From: Rutpela maculata
Taxonomy: Eukaryota > Arthropoda > Insecta > Coleoptera > Cerambycidae
Assembly (NCBI GenBank): GCA_936432065.2
Contig: OW386293.2
Span: 49,323,923 to 49,387,922 of the forward strand
Direction of reading: 5' to 3'
DNA: 64,000 nucleotides
The notes below the pieces were generated by a model, which saw nothing but the letters and a program-made list of their open reading frames with translations, ran no database searches and was not told the origin of the DNA. A program made the translations under genes and the position numbers. The first letter of the stretch is position 1. Every line of letters begins with the position of its first letter. Below, in pieces: positions 42,016 to 54,070 of the stretch.

Positions 42016-42869
42016 ATAAAGTATATATCGTTTATATGCCTCAGTAATATCTTCAGTTTTAGGCCAAAAAAATCTACTTTTCATCCTCTGTTTTAGAAAA
42101 CCCTTCAGATGGGTTGCAAGATAGTTCTAAGGAAGGTAGCACTTATGCATTTCTACTCATTCTTGCAGTCTTTCACCTTTTGGCAGCGTCCTTCACCATA
42201 GAATCTGTTCTCTTTGTAATGAATTCTGTTTGTGATGAATCATCTCATCACACGAGGACTTCTTAATCACTACGAAAGTACAGTCAGTACTCTTACACTC
42301 CTTTTTATTTAGCAAATTTTGAAAACCCTTATCGTGAGAAAATTTGAATTATTTACATCATCATTGATATGTTTTACTTTCAGCGGCAGTTTTAATTTTT
42401 TGCACGTAATTATTTTCACTTTCAAACACAACTTGTTCCCCTTTCACTGTCTTTCTTTCGTCTTTTTCTTCATTGTCATGCTCATCTTCATCATTATCAT
42501 TAGTCTTCAATGGACACGTCCAATATTTGTTAATGTTTCAAAGCATTTTATACTAGTTGCTCTATGGACCAGCCACCTAAAAGCCTTGTTTCATGGAACC
42601 TGGTCCAGCTGGCTGCCATTTACGGATATGCACTAGCTGAAGCTGCTATACCGGCTTCGTAGTGTGTGTCTACGCATAGGGTTTTCCATCTATTGATGCT
42701 TATCCTGGTCTGAATTTGTTTGAAAAAGTAACGTGCTCTGAGGTTAGCATTTATTTGTATTGGTTGTTGAGAAAAAAATTTTAGGTTTATTTATGTTAGT
42801 GTTATGTTAAGTTTGGCGAAGGCACAAGTTAATAATCACACTTTTTTATGTTTTTTTTTTAAAGTAGGT
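42016..42869. other. No recognised feature
   Basis: A 105-residue plus-strand frame at 42319-42636 is Phe/Ile-rich without a domain. I see no element end. Confidence 0.4.
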
Positions 42870-43888
42870 AAAGTAAAACTATACTCCCTCTTGTGCAATA
42901 TTTTAGTTTCTGCGGACACTTCGTTAAGCACACACGTCGGACCCGTTCGTTGTTTTCGTTCTTTTTTAGGCCACGTATTTACAGTTAAGATTTGTTTTAT
43001 TGACTTACCGTTCAAATCGTTAAGTTTTTGATTACGTACGGACACTACTTGCTCGTTCTTTTTGTGTTTGTTTTGGATTTTGGACCAAGTTTTTATTTTT
43101 ATTTTCTTTATTGACAACGTTAGTTAATAGTTTAGTGTGATATTTTATGTATTTTAATGTGTGATATTTTAATGTGCATAGAAACCATAAAGAATGATCC
43201 TAATTTACCAAATGTGTTCAACGGAGTGCGTATGTCCCTAGTTCGACGTGCCGAAAAGTGTATTGATGCAGATGGGGGCCATTTCGAACAATTTATGTAA
43301 ATCGACTTTATTGGTAAGATCTAGATTTATTGAATAATTTTAATTTTCGATACCTGATCGGCAATTCGTTAAATAAATCAGATTTTTTCCTAACTTAATA
43401 ATTCTGTTATCGTATATCAGACATCTAACTCTTTATTTCCCAATGTCATGCAATAATTTCTCGTTTTTTAAGCTTTTAACCCAGAACACTCATTTAGGTT
43501 ACAAATTTTAAATCACATTTAAATCTGATAAATTATAAACAACAATAAAAGCTCCAATATTTTGTTCTAAATTAAAAAAAACACACATGTAAAGAAATGC
43601 TGTGTTTAAACCCCTTCTACGTCTATGAATTGCTTGCAGTTCTGCAAAAAGAGATAAGGAATTATTTACATTTTTATAATTGGTTCGGTTGAGGGGCTCA
43701 TCAAAGGTACCGCCGTTTGCTTTGAACCACCGGCCGGCGACGAGTCGGTCGGTAATCTTTGCGCTTTTTTATGACAATTTAAAAGTCCTAGAATTATACC
43801 TAGTACACGTCTATTGACCCACAAAGGCAGTGGTTCTCAAATGTTTCCTACCCTAATATTTAAATTGTTGACCTGGGTCAGTTTTTTC
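42870..43888 (+). mobile_element. Mariner-type element family, copy A
   Basis: Homologous, in inverted orientation, to 60556-63420. Shared words include TATTGACTTACCGTTCA (43001), TATTGACAACGTTAGTT (43110), GTGTATTGATGCAGATG (43258), AATTTACATAAATTGTTC complement, TTACATGTGTGTTTTTT complement (43583) and CAGTGGTTCTCAAATG (43829). It includes a transposase C-terminus. The right edge is where homology ends and the minus-strand ORF2 fragment begins. Confidence 0.7.
43200..43299 (+). pseudogene. Transposase C-terminus, Tc1/mariner superfamily
   Basis: Reads NVFNGVRMSLVRRAEKCIDA, then DGGHFEQFM and a stop at 43297-43299. The R-R---CI---GGHFE ending is the same line found at 26650-26688 and is common at the C-terminus of mariner-like transposases. 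Confidence 0.6.
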
Positions 43889-43889
43889 A

Positions 43890-44190
43890 AAGTGCCCCAG
43901 TTCCCCTAATTATAGCCGTTGCTTCCAGGGATATGTGTAGGCAGCATAATCTGTGAATGTTTAATAGTCTTTTTGATGATGACTGCCGTACCTCCCCCCA
44001 TTATGAGGCGGTCGGTGCGGTAGATTTGGTAATCGGCTTGTTGGGTTTTAAGTTTGTCTCAGAAAGACAACAGACGTCTTTAGTACGTGCTGGAACTCTA
44101 GTTTCTGCCTGGTTATTCCATTGCAGTTGAACTGTAATAAGTTGAATTGGTTTTTTACTTTGGCCATTAAAAAAGTTGGTAGGCATGCTC
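43890..44190 (-). pseudogene. Non-LTR ORF2 start (endonuclease N-terminus)
   Basis: The minus strand opens MPTNFFNGQSKKPIQL and, after a slip, NLLQFNCNGITRQKLEFQHV, SETNLKPNKPIT and YQIYRTDRLIMGGGTAVIIK. These fit the start of jockey-type ORF2 (apurinic endonuclease: QWN-NG...E...SET-L.......YR-DR....GGG-AI). It is cut off at 43888 by the copy A element. Confidence 0.75.
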
Positions 44191-44194
44191 GAGT

Positions 44195-45430
44195 AGGATG
44201 AATAATTTTTCGAGCGGATCGTTAGTTTGTTTTAGGGCGTGTAAAATATTTTTGATTGTTTCCCATATCTTTTTTAAATCCTCGTTATTCCTGGTTTTTG
44301 TGTAATGGGTTGTGAGGCGGCTCTCTGCCTTTCTCTAATGTTGGGCCAAGCTTGCACGTTTTGTGAAGATATAACATCTGCCGGTTCCTGAGAATATGGC
44401 GGGAATTTTATGTCCGTCTGTATTTTGTCCTGTTGTGTTGTGTGTGTGGGTTGTTGTCTAGTGATAGGTCTTTGTGCCGGTGTAGGTTGGTCGTTTGTCG
44501 GGTTGTCTGGTCTTGATCTGTGGGCATACCTTTTTTCTTAGGCGCCAGGTACTCCGGACACTCTCTGTAGTTGGAGGGGTGGCTTGCTTTGCAGTTGACA
44601 CAAGTTAGGCCTTCTGCCCTGCAAGGTTCCCCCTCGTGCTGTCCCCCGCACGCATCGTGCGATGCGGTTGCACACCGCAGAGGAGTGTCCGAAGTGCTGG
44701 CATCTATGACACTGAGGGATGTCTAGTCTTATGTATTCACTAACTGAGACTGTAAAAACAGAGCTCCCTCATGGCGTAATAGTTTTCAAGCTTTTTTTGC
44801 ATTTCTTGACTTTTTGAGTCTTTTTGGGAAGGGGGTAGTTTTAGGTGTGGTTTTTTTTGGAGGAGATGCTTCCAGGTTAGTGGCTGATATTGAGGTGGTG
44901 CCAGTGTTTAGATCTGGTGGTGGAGTAACAACCTCCATTCTGGAGCGTCTCTGGGTTCAGCGCTATTTTTTCTTGGGGTTGGTAATGGGTGGGGGTTGAG
45001 AAGATACTGTGTTAATTGAATAACCAGAGGAGTGTTTTTCCTCACTTGATTCAGTATATCTTATATTTTAAATGATGGGGCTGATATCAGGGTTGAAGTG
45101 TAAGGGGGGCGAACGGGGGGTGGAATGTATAAGTGCAGTCTTTATGACTGTATTGACTGTGGTAAAAGTAGTGGTTGTGATTGCAGAAGTTGTTACGGAA
45201 GTTGGGACAACTAGTCTGTCCGCTTGGAGGAAGGGAAACATTCGTGGCATGTTGAATAACGTGGAATCATATGCTGAATGATAAGTAGAATGGGTTGAAT
45301 TTTCTGGAGGTGACATTGTGAATGATTTTAGGAATGACAGCGTGCTGTTATGCAAGTTAGTGTCAAGGTTAGTAAGATTTGACAGATTTGAATTGTTAGA
45401 TAGATTAGCCTCAGATACAATGTTTTAAAA
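44195..45430 (-). pseudogene. Non-LTR ORF1 (Gag-like) with CCHC knuckles
   Basis: Just upstream of the ORF2 start on the same strand. Knuckles CHRCQHFGHSSAVC and CVNCKASHPSNYREC occur near 44690 and 44590. N-terminal to them is a low-complexity Thr/Ser/Pro stretch (TTPKTTPFPKR; VVTPPPDLNTGTT). A 95-residue frame at 45355-45068 is Ser/Thr-rich. Several stops and slips interrupt it. Together the two genes are the 5' half of one minus-strand jockey-type element. Confidence 0.75.
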
Positions 45431-47240
45431 TACCTGTGAATATATGTCTGGTTCTTGCTGTGTGTTTTGTCTGCTGTTTTTGTTTGTGTTTGCCGATGTG
45501 TTCATGTTTGATTGACTGGTGTGGCTTGTGTTAGAGTTTTGTCGCCCTTTAAAGGGGCTTTTTCCTTTTTCGTGGCATGTGTTATTAGGTACATGTCAAT
45601 GTAATTGAATAAAGTGGGGTGTTGTCACTGCACTGGTTTTGCTCTTTGCAGCGATATATGGTATGTGAGCTACACACTAGTTACGATTAGAAGGTTAAAG
45701 AGACAAGTTAAGCTATGAATTCTGTGACCTGCCTGCTGTACTTCTATTATATGATGATTGCTATGCCGGCTGGTATCCAAGTGCGTTGTTTTATTCACAT
45801 TTTTTTGACTTTACCAACAGGGTGGGTAAATGAACTACCCAGTTTTTCTTTTTTTTACACCACGTGCATGCCCACGTGGGTAGGACCGGAGCGTTAACTG
45901 GGCGGTAAATTAAGTTTATTTCTCAGTTATTACTAATATTTGTCTGCAATTGTCAACAAGAACCTGATATATTTGAAATTTACCTCTGTCGTCACCGATA
46001 AATAATAAGGCAGTAATAACTGGGGGAAAAACACTAGGAACAACTCAAGAAATGTCAACAGCTGCGATGTTGTAAAATTAAATATCGAAAGATTGTTGTT
46101 TCACGTGAAAAATATTGCATTATATGTTAACATTTTTGACACATGCATAGTCTGGGAAGCAGAAGTCGAGGAACAATTTATACAATATCTCTAATATTTA
46201 GTGAAATCATGTCGATCTATGACTTACATAAAAATGAATCATAATTTATGATTCATAAATAAAAATTGAGGCTTGCAAACAAGGCAAGGTATTTGTTGAC
46301 GTTTCGTAAAAGACGATGCTAAATCAATTATGTCTTGTCGATGACAGACTGCTGTTTTGATGTTTGAGACACAGCATATCTTCTTTATGGGGAAATGAAG
46401 CAAAATCTTCCAGTTTTAGAGGGATCTTCGAATATTAGAGTTTGGACGTTGAGTAGCGATTCCTTGGGCAGCGGTTTTTTATTCACAATTTCATTCTCGA
46501 ACTGTGTTACTCAAAGAAATACAATTCGTGAAAGTTTATTGTCTAAGATTTGATAATAAACTGTCAATGAACATTCTTTAATTTACTAGACAACCGCGCT
46601 CTTGAAAAAATTTTACCGACAAAATTTTAATCACTAGTGATATTACACCCGATAAAGTTCTAGAATAGCATCAGATATAATCAAATCGCAACTCATCAGT
46701 TCTCACTTGCTATTTATTAAAACTGTATATCAGTATAAAAGCATTATAAGTATGCTTCATAAGATAATATCAAAATTATTCGCTTTAAAATCAACCAAAA
46801 ACATAAACAAATGAGGTAGGTGCGGTAATGCCAAACATTTTTTTGAGACTTCAGCTTCTCTTAAACAGGGTAAGGCGATGCCAACCCTGAGCAGGGAAGT
46901 AGGAGGTCATTTGGCATCTATATGACCAAACTATATGAAAAATGTTACGGCTTTTTTTATATTGCCGATTTTGATTTCTTTAAAAAATCTCCATATTTCA
47001 TCATTTATTTAAGTATTACGTCTAAATTTAACTTTTGATATTCTGAAATATTTTTTTCTTTATCCGAAATACATAAACTTCCAACAACAAAAAAAAAAGT
47101 TTCTGTCGCCTATAAAAAAATTGACATTTATTAGAAGAAAATTGTAATGGCAATTAAAAGTTTCGAAGTCTTACAAATTTAAAAAAAAAAGTCATCTAGA
47201 TATTACAATTACTTTTAAAGCATCTCTATTGTATTTTCTT
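45431..47240. other. No recognised gene
   Basis: AT-rich sequence without coding or clear repeats. GCCCACGTGGG near 45871 is a palindrome, and GGGTAAGGCGATGCC near 46869 follows a GGTAATGCC line near 46825 that may be a diverged duplicate. Confidence 0.4.
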
Positions 47241-48199
47241 TAAGTGGCAATATCATACATACCATTGAGTATTACCAATCACTAAAAATAGACAAAAGAC
47301 TATCAGTCGGCAATAATTTCACTTAATCTAAAATTAAATATGCGCGTTCTTTCAACAAAAACAAAGCTATCACTTCAAAAAACTTTATTTGAAACAGAAA
47401 TTATTATTTGAGAACAAAGGCCATGGCAGGTTAAGATAAGTGTCCGTGCCTTTGTAAGCTTTTTGCGTGTGGTTCCTTCCAGGGATGTATCTTTGCGTAA
47501 GATACTACCACAAAAAGTTTTGACCTCAAAAACCTCATAGAATCTGGGAAAATTTTTTTTTTGAAAATCCAATAAAAATTTTTTTTTCTTAATGAAGTGA
47601 ACCAATCTGTTTGTATTTCACATATATTGTAAATATACTCAAGACAATTTATTACTGATATTGTCATGAAATCTTTTCATGAAGAAAACAAAAATTGATG
47701 CTTTTGAATTTTTCGAAAAATTTATATATGTACTTACGCGCTATCGACCACCTCTATTTTTTTACTAATTATACACCATACAATAAGCTATAACATATGT
47801 TTTTCACGACACTCTATCGAAGGGTTAACGTAGTCAAATTGGCAAAGATAATGTTACGTGCCGTTACCCCCCTTAGTAAACACCCTGTATCGTGGGTTCG
47901 GAAATTATAACACTAAACAATAATGGGTAACACTAAACAATAATGTATTTACGTACGCATTAATTACAACAAATAAAGAAAAAGAGTATAAATTGGTTAG
48001 AATTCGATATATTAATAAATATATTAATGAACAACTGCTTGGATTACACGTATTGAAAATTTTTTGGAGCAGCATACGAATTTTTTTGAAATAACGAGAT
48101 GTATTTTTCACAATACATATATTTTCTACAAAGCTCCAACGAAACGGTAATACATAAAAAAATTATGTGTTTAATAATAAGGATACATAATAAAAAACA

Positions 48200-48520
48200 T
48201 GGTATGCTAATGATATATGATAATATTAGTTGTCTTCATCACTATCCTCATTTATTGTATCACTGATATCTTCTGCGAACAGTTTTACTGATGGTTTCGG
48301 AATATCGTCGAGAAACCTTGCATATGATAAATTCATGTTTAAGTTAAAAAAAAAATTAATTAGTTTTCTATACCTTAGAAATGGATTTATCATATGCAAG
48401 GTCGACGATATTCCGAAATCATCAATAAAACTGTCTGAATTATTCGTAGAAGATATCAGTGTTACAATAAATGAGGACAGTGATGAAGGCGACTAATATT
48501 ATCATATATCATTAGCATAA
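48200..48520. repeat. Palindrome whose arms encode the same acidic peptide
   Basis: GCTAATGATATATGATAATA (48207) mirrors TATTATCATATATCATTAGC (to 48518). The plus-strand frame ends with VDDIPKSSIKLSELFVEDIS and INEDSDEGD. The minus strand of the left arm ends with DDIPKPSVKLFAEDI and INEDSDEDN. Both end at TAA or TAG stops. This looks like two head-to-head copies of the 3' end of one gene; the protein is not recognised. Confidence 0.75.
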
Positions 48521-48573
48521 CATGCTTTTTTATTATGTATTCTTAATATTAAACACATTAGTATATTATATTA

Positions 48574-48682
48574 CTAGGAGTAGAACGCACTCTTTTTTTG
48601 TGTTGAGCCCAGGATTTGCGGCTGAGGCGAAGCCGAAGCCGCAAACTGGGCGAAACACAAAAAAAGGCGTTCTACTCCGTGT
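48574..48682. repeat. Perfect-stem hairpin with GC-rich loop
   Basis: GGAGTAGAACGC (48576) pairs with GCGTTCTACTCC (to 48679), flanking TTTTTTTGTGTT / AACACAAAAAAA, then GCCCAG / CTGGGC, then GCGGCTGAGGCGAAGCC-type core. Arms about 50 bases. Confidence 0.8.
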
Positions 48683-48692
48683 AATATATACT

Positions 48693-48972
48693 ATTTTTTC
48701 TTCAAGCGTATTAAAATGCAAAAATTCATTTATTTATCATAAATGTACAAATATTCAAACTACAGTCTTACATGTTGACACAATATGACAAGTGGCTAGT
48801 GGATAGCGCGCCACCGGTGGCTTTCAGTATTAACATTATGTTACTAGTAAAACAATGTCCACTACGGTGGCGTTCGGTACTAACATTTTGTTACTAGTAA
48901 AACAATGTCCTACTTCTACTTCTGTTTTTGGTGACATAATTTAAACATTTTAATACGCTTGAAGAAAAAATT
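48693..48972. repeat. Palindrome with internal direct duplicate
   Basis: TTTTTTCTTCAAGCGTATTA (48693) mirrors TAATACGCTTGAAGAAAAAA (to 48970). The loop contains a 45-base direct duplicate, marked by TTACTAGTAAAACAATGTCC at 48841 and 48891. Confidence 0.85.
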
Positions 48973-49265
48973 TTTTTGTATTACCATTTCGATGGAGCTT
49001 TGTAGAAAATGTTTGCATTGTGAAAAATACATCTCGTTATTTCAAAAAAATACGTAGACTGCTCCAAAAAATTTTCAATACGTATAATCCAAGCAGTTGT
49101 TGTTCATTTATATATTTATTAATATATCAAGTTTCAAACCAATTTATACTCTTTTTCTTTATTTGTTGTAATTAGTACGTAAGTAAATACATTATTGTTT
49201 AGTGTTACCCTGGTGTTATAATTTCCGAACCCACTATACAGGGTGTTTACTAAGGGGGGTGACAG

Positions 49266-50590
49266 TGTAGAAGAACGCACTACCGGGCGTCAAAATGACG
49301 CGGCACCAATTTATTTCTCAGGGAGCGCCAGTCGCATATTACCCCGTTCTTCTACCTCCCAGGCGGGTTCGAGATAAGATGCACTTCGATAGCCGAGTAA
49401 TGGACCAAGGCTGCACTACCACAGATCGGAAATGACGCTCTCTCTGGAATTGAATTCCCTCGTTAGGGGTTTAGGTACCTCTTAATTTCCTGAAATTTTG
49501 CATAAAAAAATCCCAACCGAAGAATTTCTCTGCGGAGGGATTAATTTTTGTACGTGGAAACCACGTTTTGGTCTGTTAATGACGGAATCTATTTTTTAAA
49601 AAACGCATAAAAAAATCCCTATCAAACCTCCGTAAAGCAACCAGAAGGTCGAACGTTAATGTGAATTAACTCGACACATCCGGCTTTCTATACGAAAGTT
49701 CCAGGGATTATAGACCGTCAACAGGCCTCAAGATCAATTAAGAAACAATAGTTCAAAGAATCCGTTTATTTAACAGAATTGGTTATACAAAATTCTCAAG
49801 ATAAGAATCGTGCCTTCCCCAATCAAGGTAATGACTTTCAGACCATACAAGCGAGAGCGCTCACGCTAACGATCGATTAGGTAGAAAAGATTCATGCATA
49901 CCTTCTCAGAATCAAAATGCAAGCTTTTTAGAGAAGTCTGAGACTATTTGTAATTTATAATTACGGCTGACTGATATTAACTTAAAAAAGTTTTACTGAA
50001 TGAATTTAGTATCGCTAGAGACTACTTAGCTTTAAAGTTCTTGTATCGCGGAGATTCACGTACTCAAACACATTCATGAGGACTTATAACTGCATAAGTT
50101 TAATGGCGTTCGATCAGTCCACGATTTACTTGCTCCTATGCAGTTGTTCAATATTATCGATATGGCAGCAACCCACCTTCGAGCGACATTTAGGCAAAAT
50201 TGAATTTTTGGTTTTTTATGCACAAGGCGTTTTCCTCTATAACTTTGTCATTTGAAAAGCCCTGCTATTGGCTTTTCTACCATTGCTTAGTCTGGACCAC
50301 TCAACGCGCTCGACCAAATTGTGAGCCGCTGAGTCAATCCGAACTCTTTCTATGCGAGAAACCGGCCTTGCACATGTGCATTTATTTTTATCAATTTTTG
50401 CTTATCGGCACTACGCCGGCTTTGTCAAAATCTTCTATTTTGCCTTTTGGATGCAGTGCATCGCTAAAATTTTATGCTCATACTTTAGAATTGGGCTTTC
50501 AATGACCGTGCATCAAAATGTCTTTGGTGGAGGAATAAAAAATAAAAAATATTTCAAAGTATATTTTCGTAGTACTTTTTAAACTGACTT
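49266..50590. other. Unassigned block, GC-richer start
   Basis: It begins TGTAGAAGAACGCACTACCG with GCGTCAAAATGACGC palindrome near 49290 and GGGAGCGCCAGTCGC near 49321. These suggest an LTR or 5' leader, but no second LTR or coding was found. The 101- and 76-residue plus-strand frames (50200-50582) have no recognised domain. Confidence 0.35.
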
Positions 50591-50945
50591 TGTGGTACTT
50601 TTGAAAAATCTATTTTAAGACCAATTTCGGCGTACTTTTGAAAAATCAATTTTCAAGCCAAATTTCAAGGTACTTTTGAAAAACTAATCTGCGGGTGAAA
50701 TTTTGGCGTACTTTTGAAAAATCGATTTTCAAGCCTTTCAAGGTAGTTTTGAAAAATTAATCTGCGGGTGAAATTTTGGCGTACTTTTGAAAAATCGATT
50801 TTCAAGCCAAATTTCAACTCAGTTTTGAAAAATTAGTCTGCAAGTGAAATTTTGGCGTACTTTCGATAAATCGATTCTTGAGCCAAATTTTGACGCCCTT
50901 TCAAAAATATTATTTTTCAAAGTCCAATTTGTGGTACCTTTGAAA
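50590..50945 (+). repeat. Minisatellite, about 37/74-bp period
   Basis: The word TTTTGAAAAATCRATTTTCAAG, or its variants, recurs about every 74 bases, alternating with TTTTGAAAAAYTAATCTGCGGG and GTGAAATTTTGGCGTAC lines. About five higher-order units of two related half-units each. Several units differ at single bases. Confidence 0.85.
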
Positions 50946-51689
50946 AAGTATATTATTCATAAATCTTTGTCATTATATACTTCTGCTCTCATATCCTGAA
51001 CCAAAAACATTTTTCCTAAGTGAAAATTCGGTGTTTCTTCGAATTTTCACCTGGTCATTTCCAACGCCTTATAGAACCCAAAACGGTCCTTATGGACTGA
51101 TCTGTGCCTCTGCAGACTCTTAAAAATGTCTTTAAATGAAATTTTTGCCTAAGTCGAATTTTGATTCTGTCTTCAACTTAGGACGATTTTGGAGAGTTCT
51201 ACAACAGCACGTAACATTATCTTTGCCAATTTGACTACGTCATCGATAGAGTTTTGTAAAAATTATATGTTATAGCTTATTGTATAGTGTGTAATTAGTA
51301 AAAAAATAGAGGTGGTCGCTAACGTGTAAGTACGTATATATATTTTTCAAAAAATTCAAAAGCATCAATTTTTGTTTTCCTCATGAAAAGATTTCATGAA
51401 AATATCAATAATAAATTGTCTTGAGTATATTTACAATATATGTGAAATACAAACAAATTGGTTCACATGATTAAGAAAAAATCGAGCACACACACTAAAT
51501 AAAGGGAACATACGGCGCGCCGCCGGCATGGCAAGTCAGCGCGTTGTGTATTGTGACGTCACGGTGGACTTCAGCCGAGGCGAAGTATTCAAATAAGAAA
51601 TTGAATAAGTTCGTGAGTTTTTCAGAAATCGAGATCATTTTTTTTTGTTTGACTAGTTATCTGAAAGACTACTAAATGAGGTTGAACGT

Positions 51690-52442
51690 ACATGATATTT
51701 CTAAAATAGGAAACTTCCTAATTGGCGGACAGTCAAGCGGTAGTGAGATGGGCATCAGTCTCTTTGGTAAATAATACGGTGGCGAAAGTCAATTGGCCGA
51801 TTTTTTAGGAGTGGAGGAAGATCGTTCTGCAAGAAGTCGAGGCAAGCGTCTCCGTTCAGGTTATCTGGTAGGTAATGAGGCCCAATGACATGTCCAGCAA
51901 TTACACCCATACAAACATTGAAACTAAACTTATTCTGAAAGGAAGTTTCTTCATTTGCGGGTTGTCATCCTTGTCCGCCCAATAATGGAGATTGTGAAAA
52001 TGGGTTATGGGAGAATTTTAATACATCCATCTATAGAATAGATTTTAAGTAATGATAAATATTCAATAAAATGCGACAAAATGCTATTCTTCGTATAGTA
52101 TCGCCCTCTTGGGGAAGTACAATGGTAAGAATGTTTCTTTTCTGCATTTATTGCTGACCAAGTTTTCCAAATTGACAATCCAAGTTGTTTTGCCACTTTT
52201 CTAACGCTTGTTGTGGGATCTGCAGCAAATGCGGCTAGAATATTTTCGTCATCTTCGGGGTGCAGGTCCTGCAGCAGGCTCATGTTGATACAAATTACCT
52301 GTTTCCGCGATTCAGCGATAAGTGTTACTGAATAGACGCGGATCAAGAGTCTTTCTACATGGATGAAATCGTTCATGATACAATCTTGCAGCAAGGTAAG
52401 CATTCCCATCTGCTTTGCCATAGTAAAAGAGTATGTCAGCAT
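51690..52442 (-). pseudogene. Mariner-type transposase, N-terminal and central part
   Basis: The minus strand encodes an HTH-like region, DLHPEDDENILAAFAADPTT and SVRKVAKQLGLSIWKTWSAI, then, after stops and slips, FNVCMGVIAGHVIGPHYLPD and LNGDACLDFLQNDLPPLL, FRHRIIYQRD, and CPSHYRLTVRQLGS. The last lines correspond to the catalytic-core strands of IS630/Tc1/mariner transposases (GPY-LP--LNG--YL-FL---LP-LL; H-DGAPPH). The usual HDG has become QRD plus a stop. It is cut at about 51690. Confidence 0.8.
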
Positions 52443-53063
52443 ACTCTTGGTTATTAAAAGTAGTCATTGAAATTAATTTGTCAGAAACTTAAATTACCAG
52501 TGCAAAACGAGCTAACACTGAGGATAACTATAAACTTCGTTAAAAACACAAGATATACGAAAATGTGCGCGTTCACAGCTGCCAGTGATATTACTAACAA
52601 ACAAATTACTGATTCTGATTGGTTTTGAAACGATAGCTTTGTTTTTGTTGAAAGAACGCACATATTTCATTTTGGATTAAATGCAAAATTATTGCCGTGT
52701 GTAACAGATTTTTTTTACTCAAATCTAAAATCTCGACGTTTCATAACATACTAACCCAGCAAACATAAATATATAGCATATACGTAAATGCTACGTAAAC
52801 TAAGTTTCGCAGAAGTAACGTGCTATGTAAGATGTGACGCATAATCATATGTGCATACTCTGCGAAATGTCAGCAACATGTGCATATGATTTTTACATAG
52901 TGAAGAGGTAACACTGTGACCTCACGGTATGGAACAAATGACGTAGCGTATATGTATATTCAACCACTTGCTATGTAAAGCATACGTAACTAATTTTATC
53001 TCTTTATGATGTAGCATAATATATGTATATTCAACCACTTGATAGTGACCTTACGCTACGTAA

Positions 53064-53579
53064 CGTATATACTTTTTATCTCTTTGTGATGTAGCATGTA
53101 TATATTTTATCTACCTACCGTATGTTCAAAATAGCATATCCCAGCACTTTTTAAATATTGATACTACACAATTGGATTTTTAAAGTTAAATATATGAATA
53201 AAGTTCCTTATAAGTTATACAGAAAAATATATTTCTTTAGAAAATTACCGAAGTTGACACCAAGTTTTATTTTTAAGTCGGATACCTTATTTAGAGAGCC
53301 GAGTAGTTTTATATTTTGAATGAAAATTTTTTTCTAAAAAATGGTTATATTTAAAATATAAAACTATCTAACTTTCTAAAAATGTTCAGAGGTATTCTAC
53401 TTAAAAATAAAAGTTGATGTCTCCTCCAGTTATTTCCTAAAGAATATCAATTTTTCAGTTCTCTAGTATCAATATTTAAAAAGTACTATAGGGTGCTATT
53501 TTGAACATTATGGTAGGTATATAAAACAAATACATGCTACATCAAAAAGAGATAAAAAGTATATAATGCAAGATATGGT
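53064..53579. repeat. Palindrome, about 515 bp
   Basis: GTATATACTTTTTATCTCTT (53065) mirrors the complement of its right end (AAGAGATAAAAAGTATATAA, to 53577). GTTCAAAATAGCA and TTTTTAAATATTGATAC also mirror. Direct repeats TATATGTATATTCAACCAC (52958 and 53020) precede it. Confidence 0.85.
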
Positions 53580-54070
53580 TGTCTGATTTGTCAACATATA
53601 TTAGCTTAGGAAAGATTCTCGAATTGAATGACAGTTTAAACTAAGTTAATTAGTATCAACAAAGTTTCAATTCCATCTTAATCTCTGCATATTCCGGTAG
53701 GTAAACAAGGCATTAGGCTTTGTCCTCGACGTTGTTATCTATATGTTCTTTAGAAAGCAGATATACAATATTTTTTCTTCTCCAATGATGTGTACCCACC
53801 TACCTACCTTGCCTTGCATTCCTAGTAAAGCTCAAATTTCATTTAATTTATTTTATTAACTGTTGATTTACGAGAGATTAATACTAGTGTCTTTTGTGTA
53901 ACTAATCTATATTCAAGTTAACTAAGTATCTACAATAAGTGTTAAGCATTTCTCGGGTCGTTTCTGATTGTACTCGTTCTTTGGTCAGCCTTCGTCACTC
54001 TGACATTTGCTACTTGAACATCAGTTACACAACCTGTGAAAATAATTGAAATATTAGTCTATTTCATATA

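Larger units (their letters stand above)
47868..49265. mobile_element. Nested palindromic element, 1.4 kb
   Basis: Ends CCCCCCTTAGTAAACACCC (47867) and GGGTGTTTACTAAGGGGGG (to 49260) are exact complements, and the arms pair over roughly 310 bases each. Inside are three further palindromes (48200-48520, 48580-48680, 48693-48972). Confidence 0.85.
47250..52720 (-). mobile_element. Mariner-type element with inverted-repeat ends, interrupted
   Basis: Left CGGCAATAATTTCACTTAAT and TGCGCGTTCTTTCAACAAAA (47311-47365) pair with the right end (52640-52700). A second paired block is 47580-47855 with 51215-51480 (ATTTCACATATATTGTAAAT; AGCTATAACATATG; GCCAAATTGACTACG in complement). The transposase at 52442-51690 lies inside, in minus orientation. 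The palindromic element at 47868 and a large unassigned block sit within it, so borders of the original element are inferred. Confidence 0.55.

Noticed and set aside
42319..42636. 105-residue plus-strand open frame as a membrane protein gene
   Set aside because: Hydrophobic because of TTT and ATT runs; no start context, splice sites or homology that I recognise.
50590..50945. CRISPR-like array
   Set aside because: The units are contiguous and similar throughout, with no unique spacers; eukaryotic context; it is a minisatellite.
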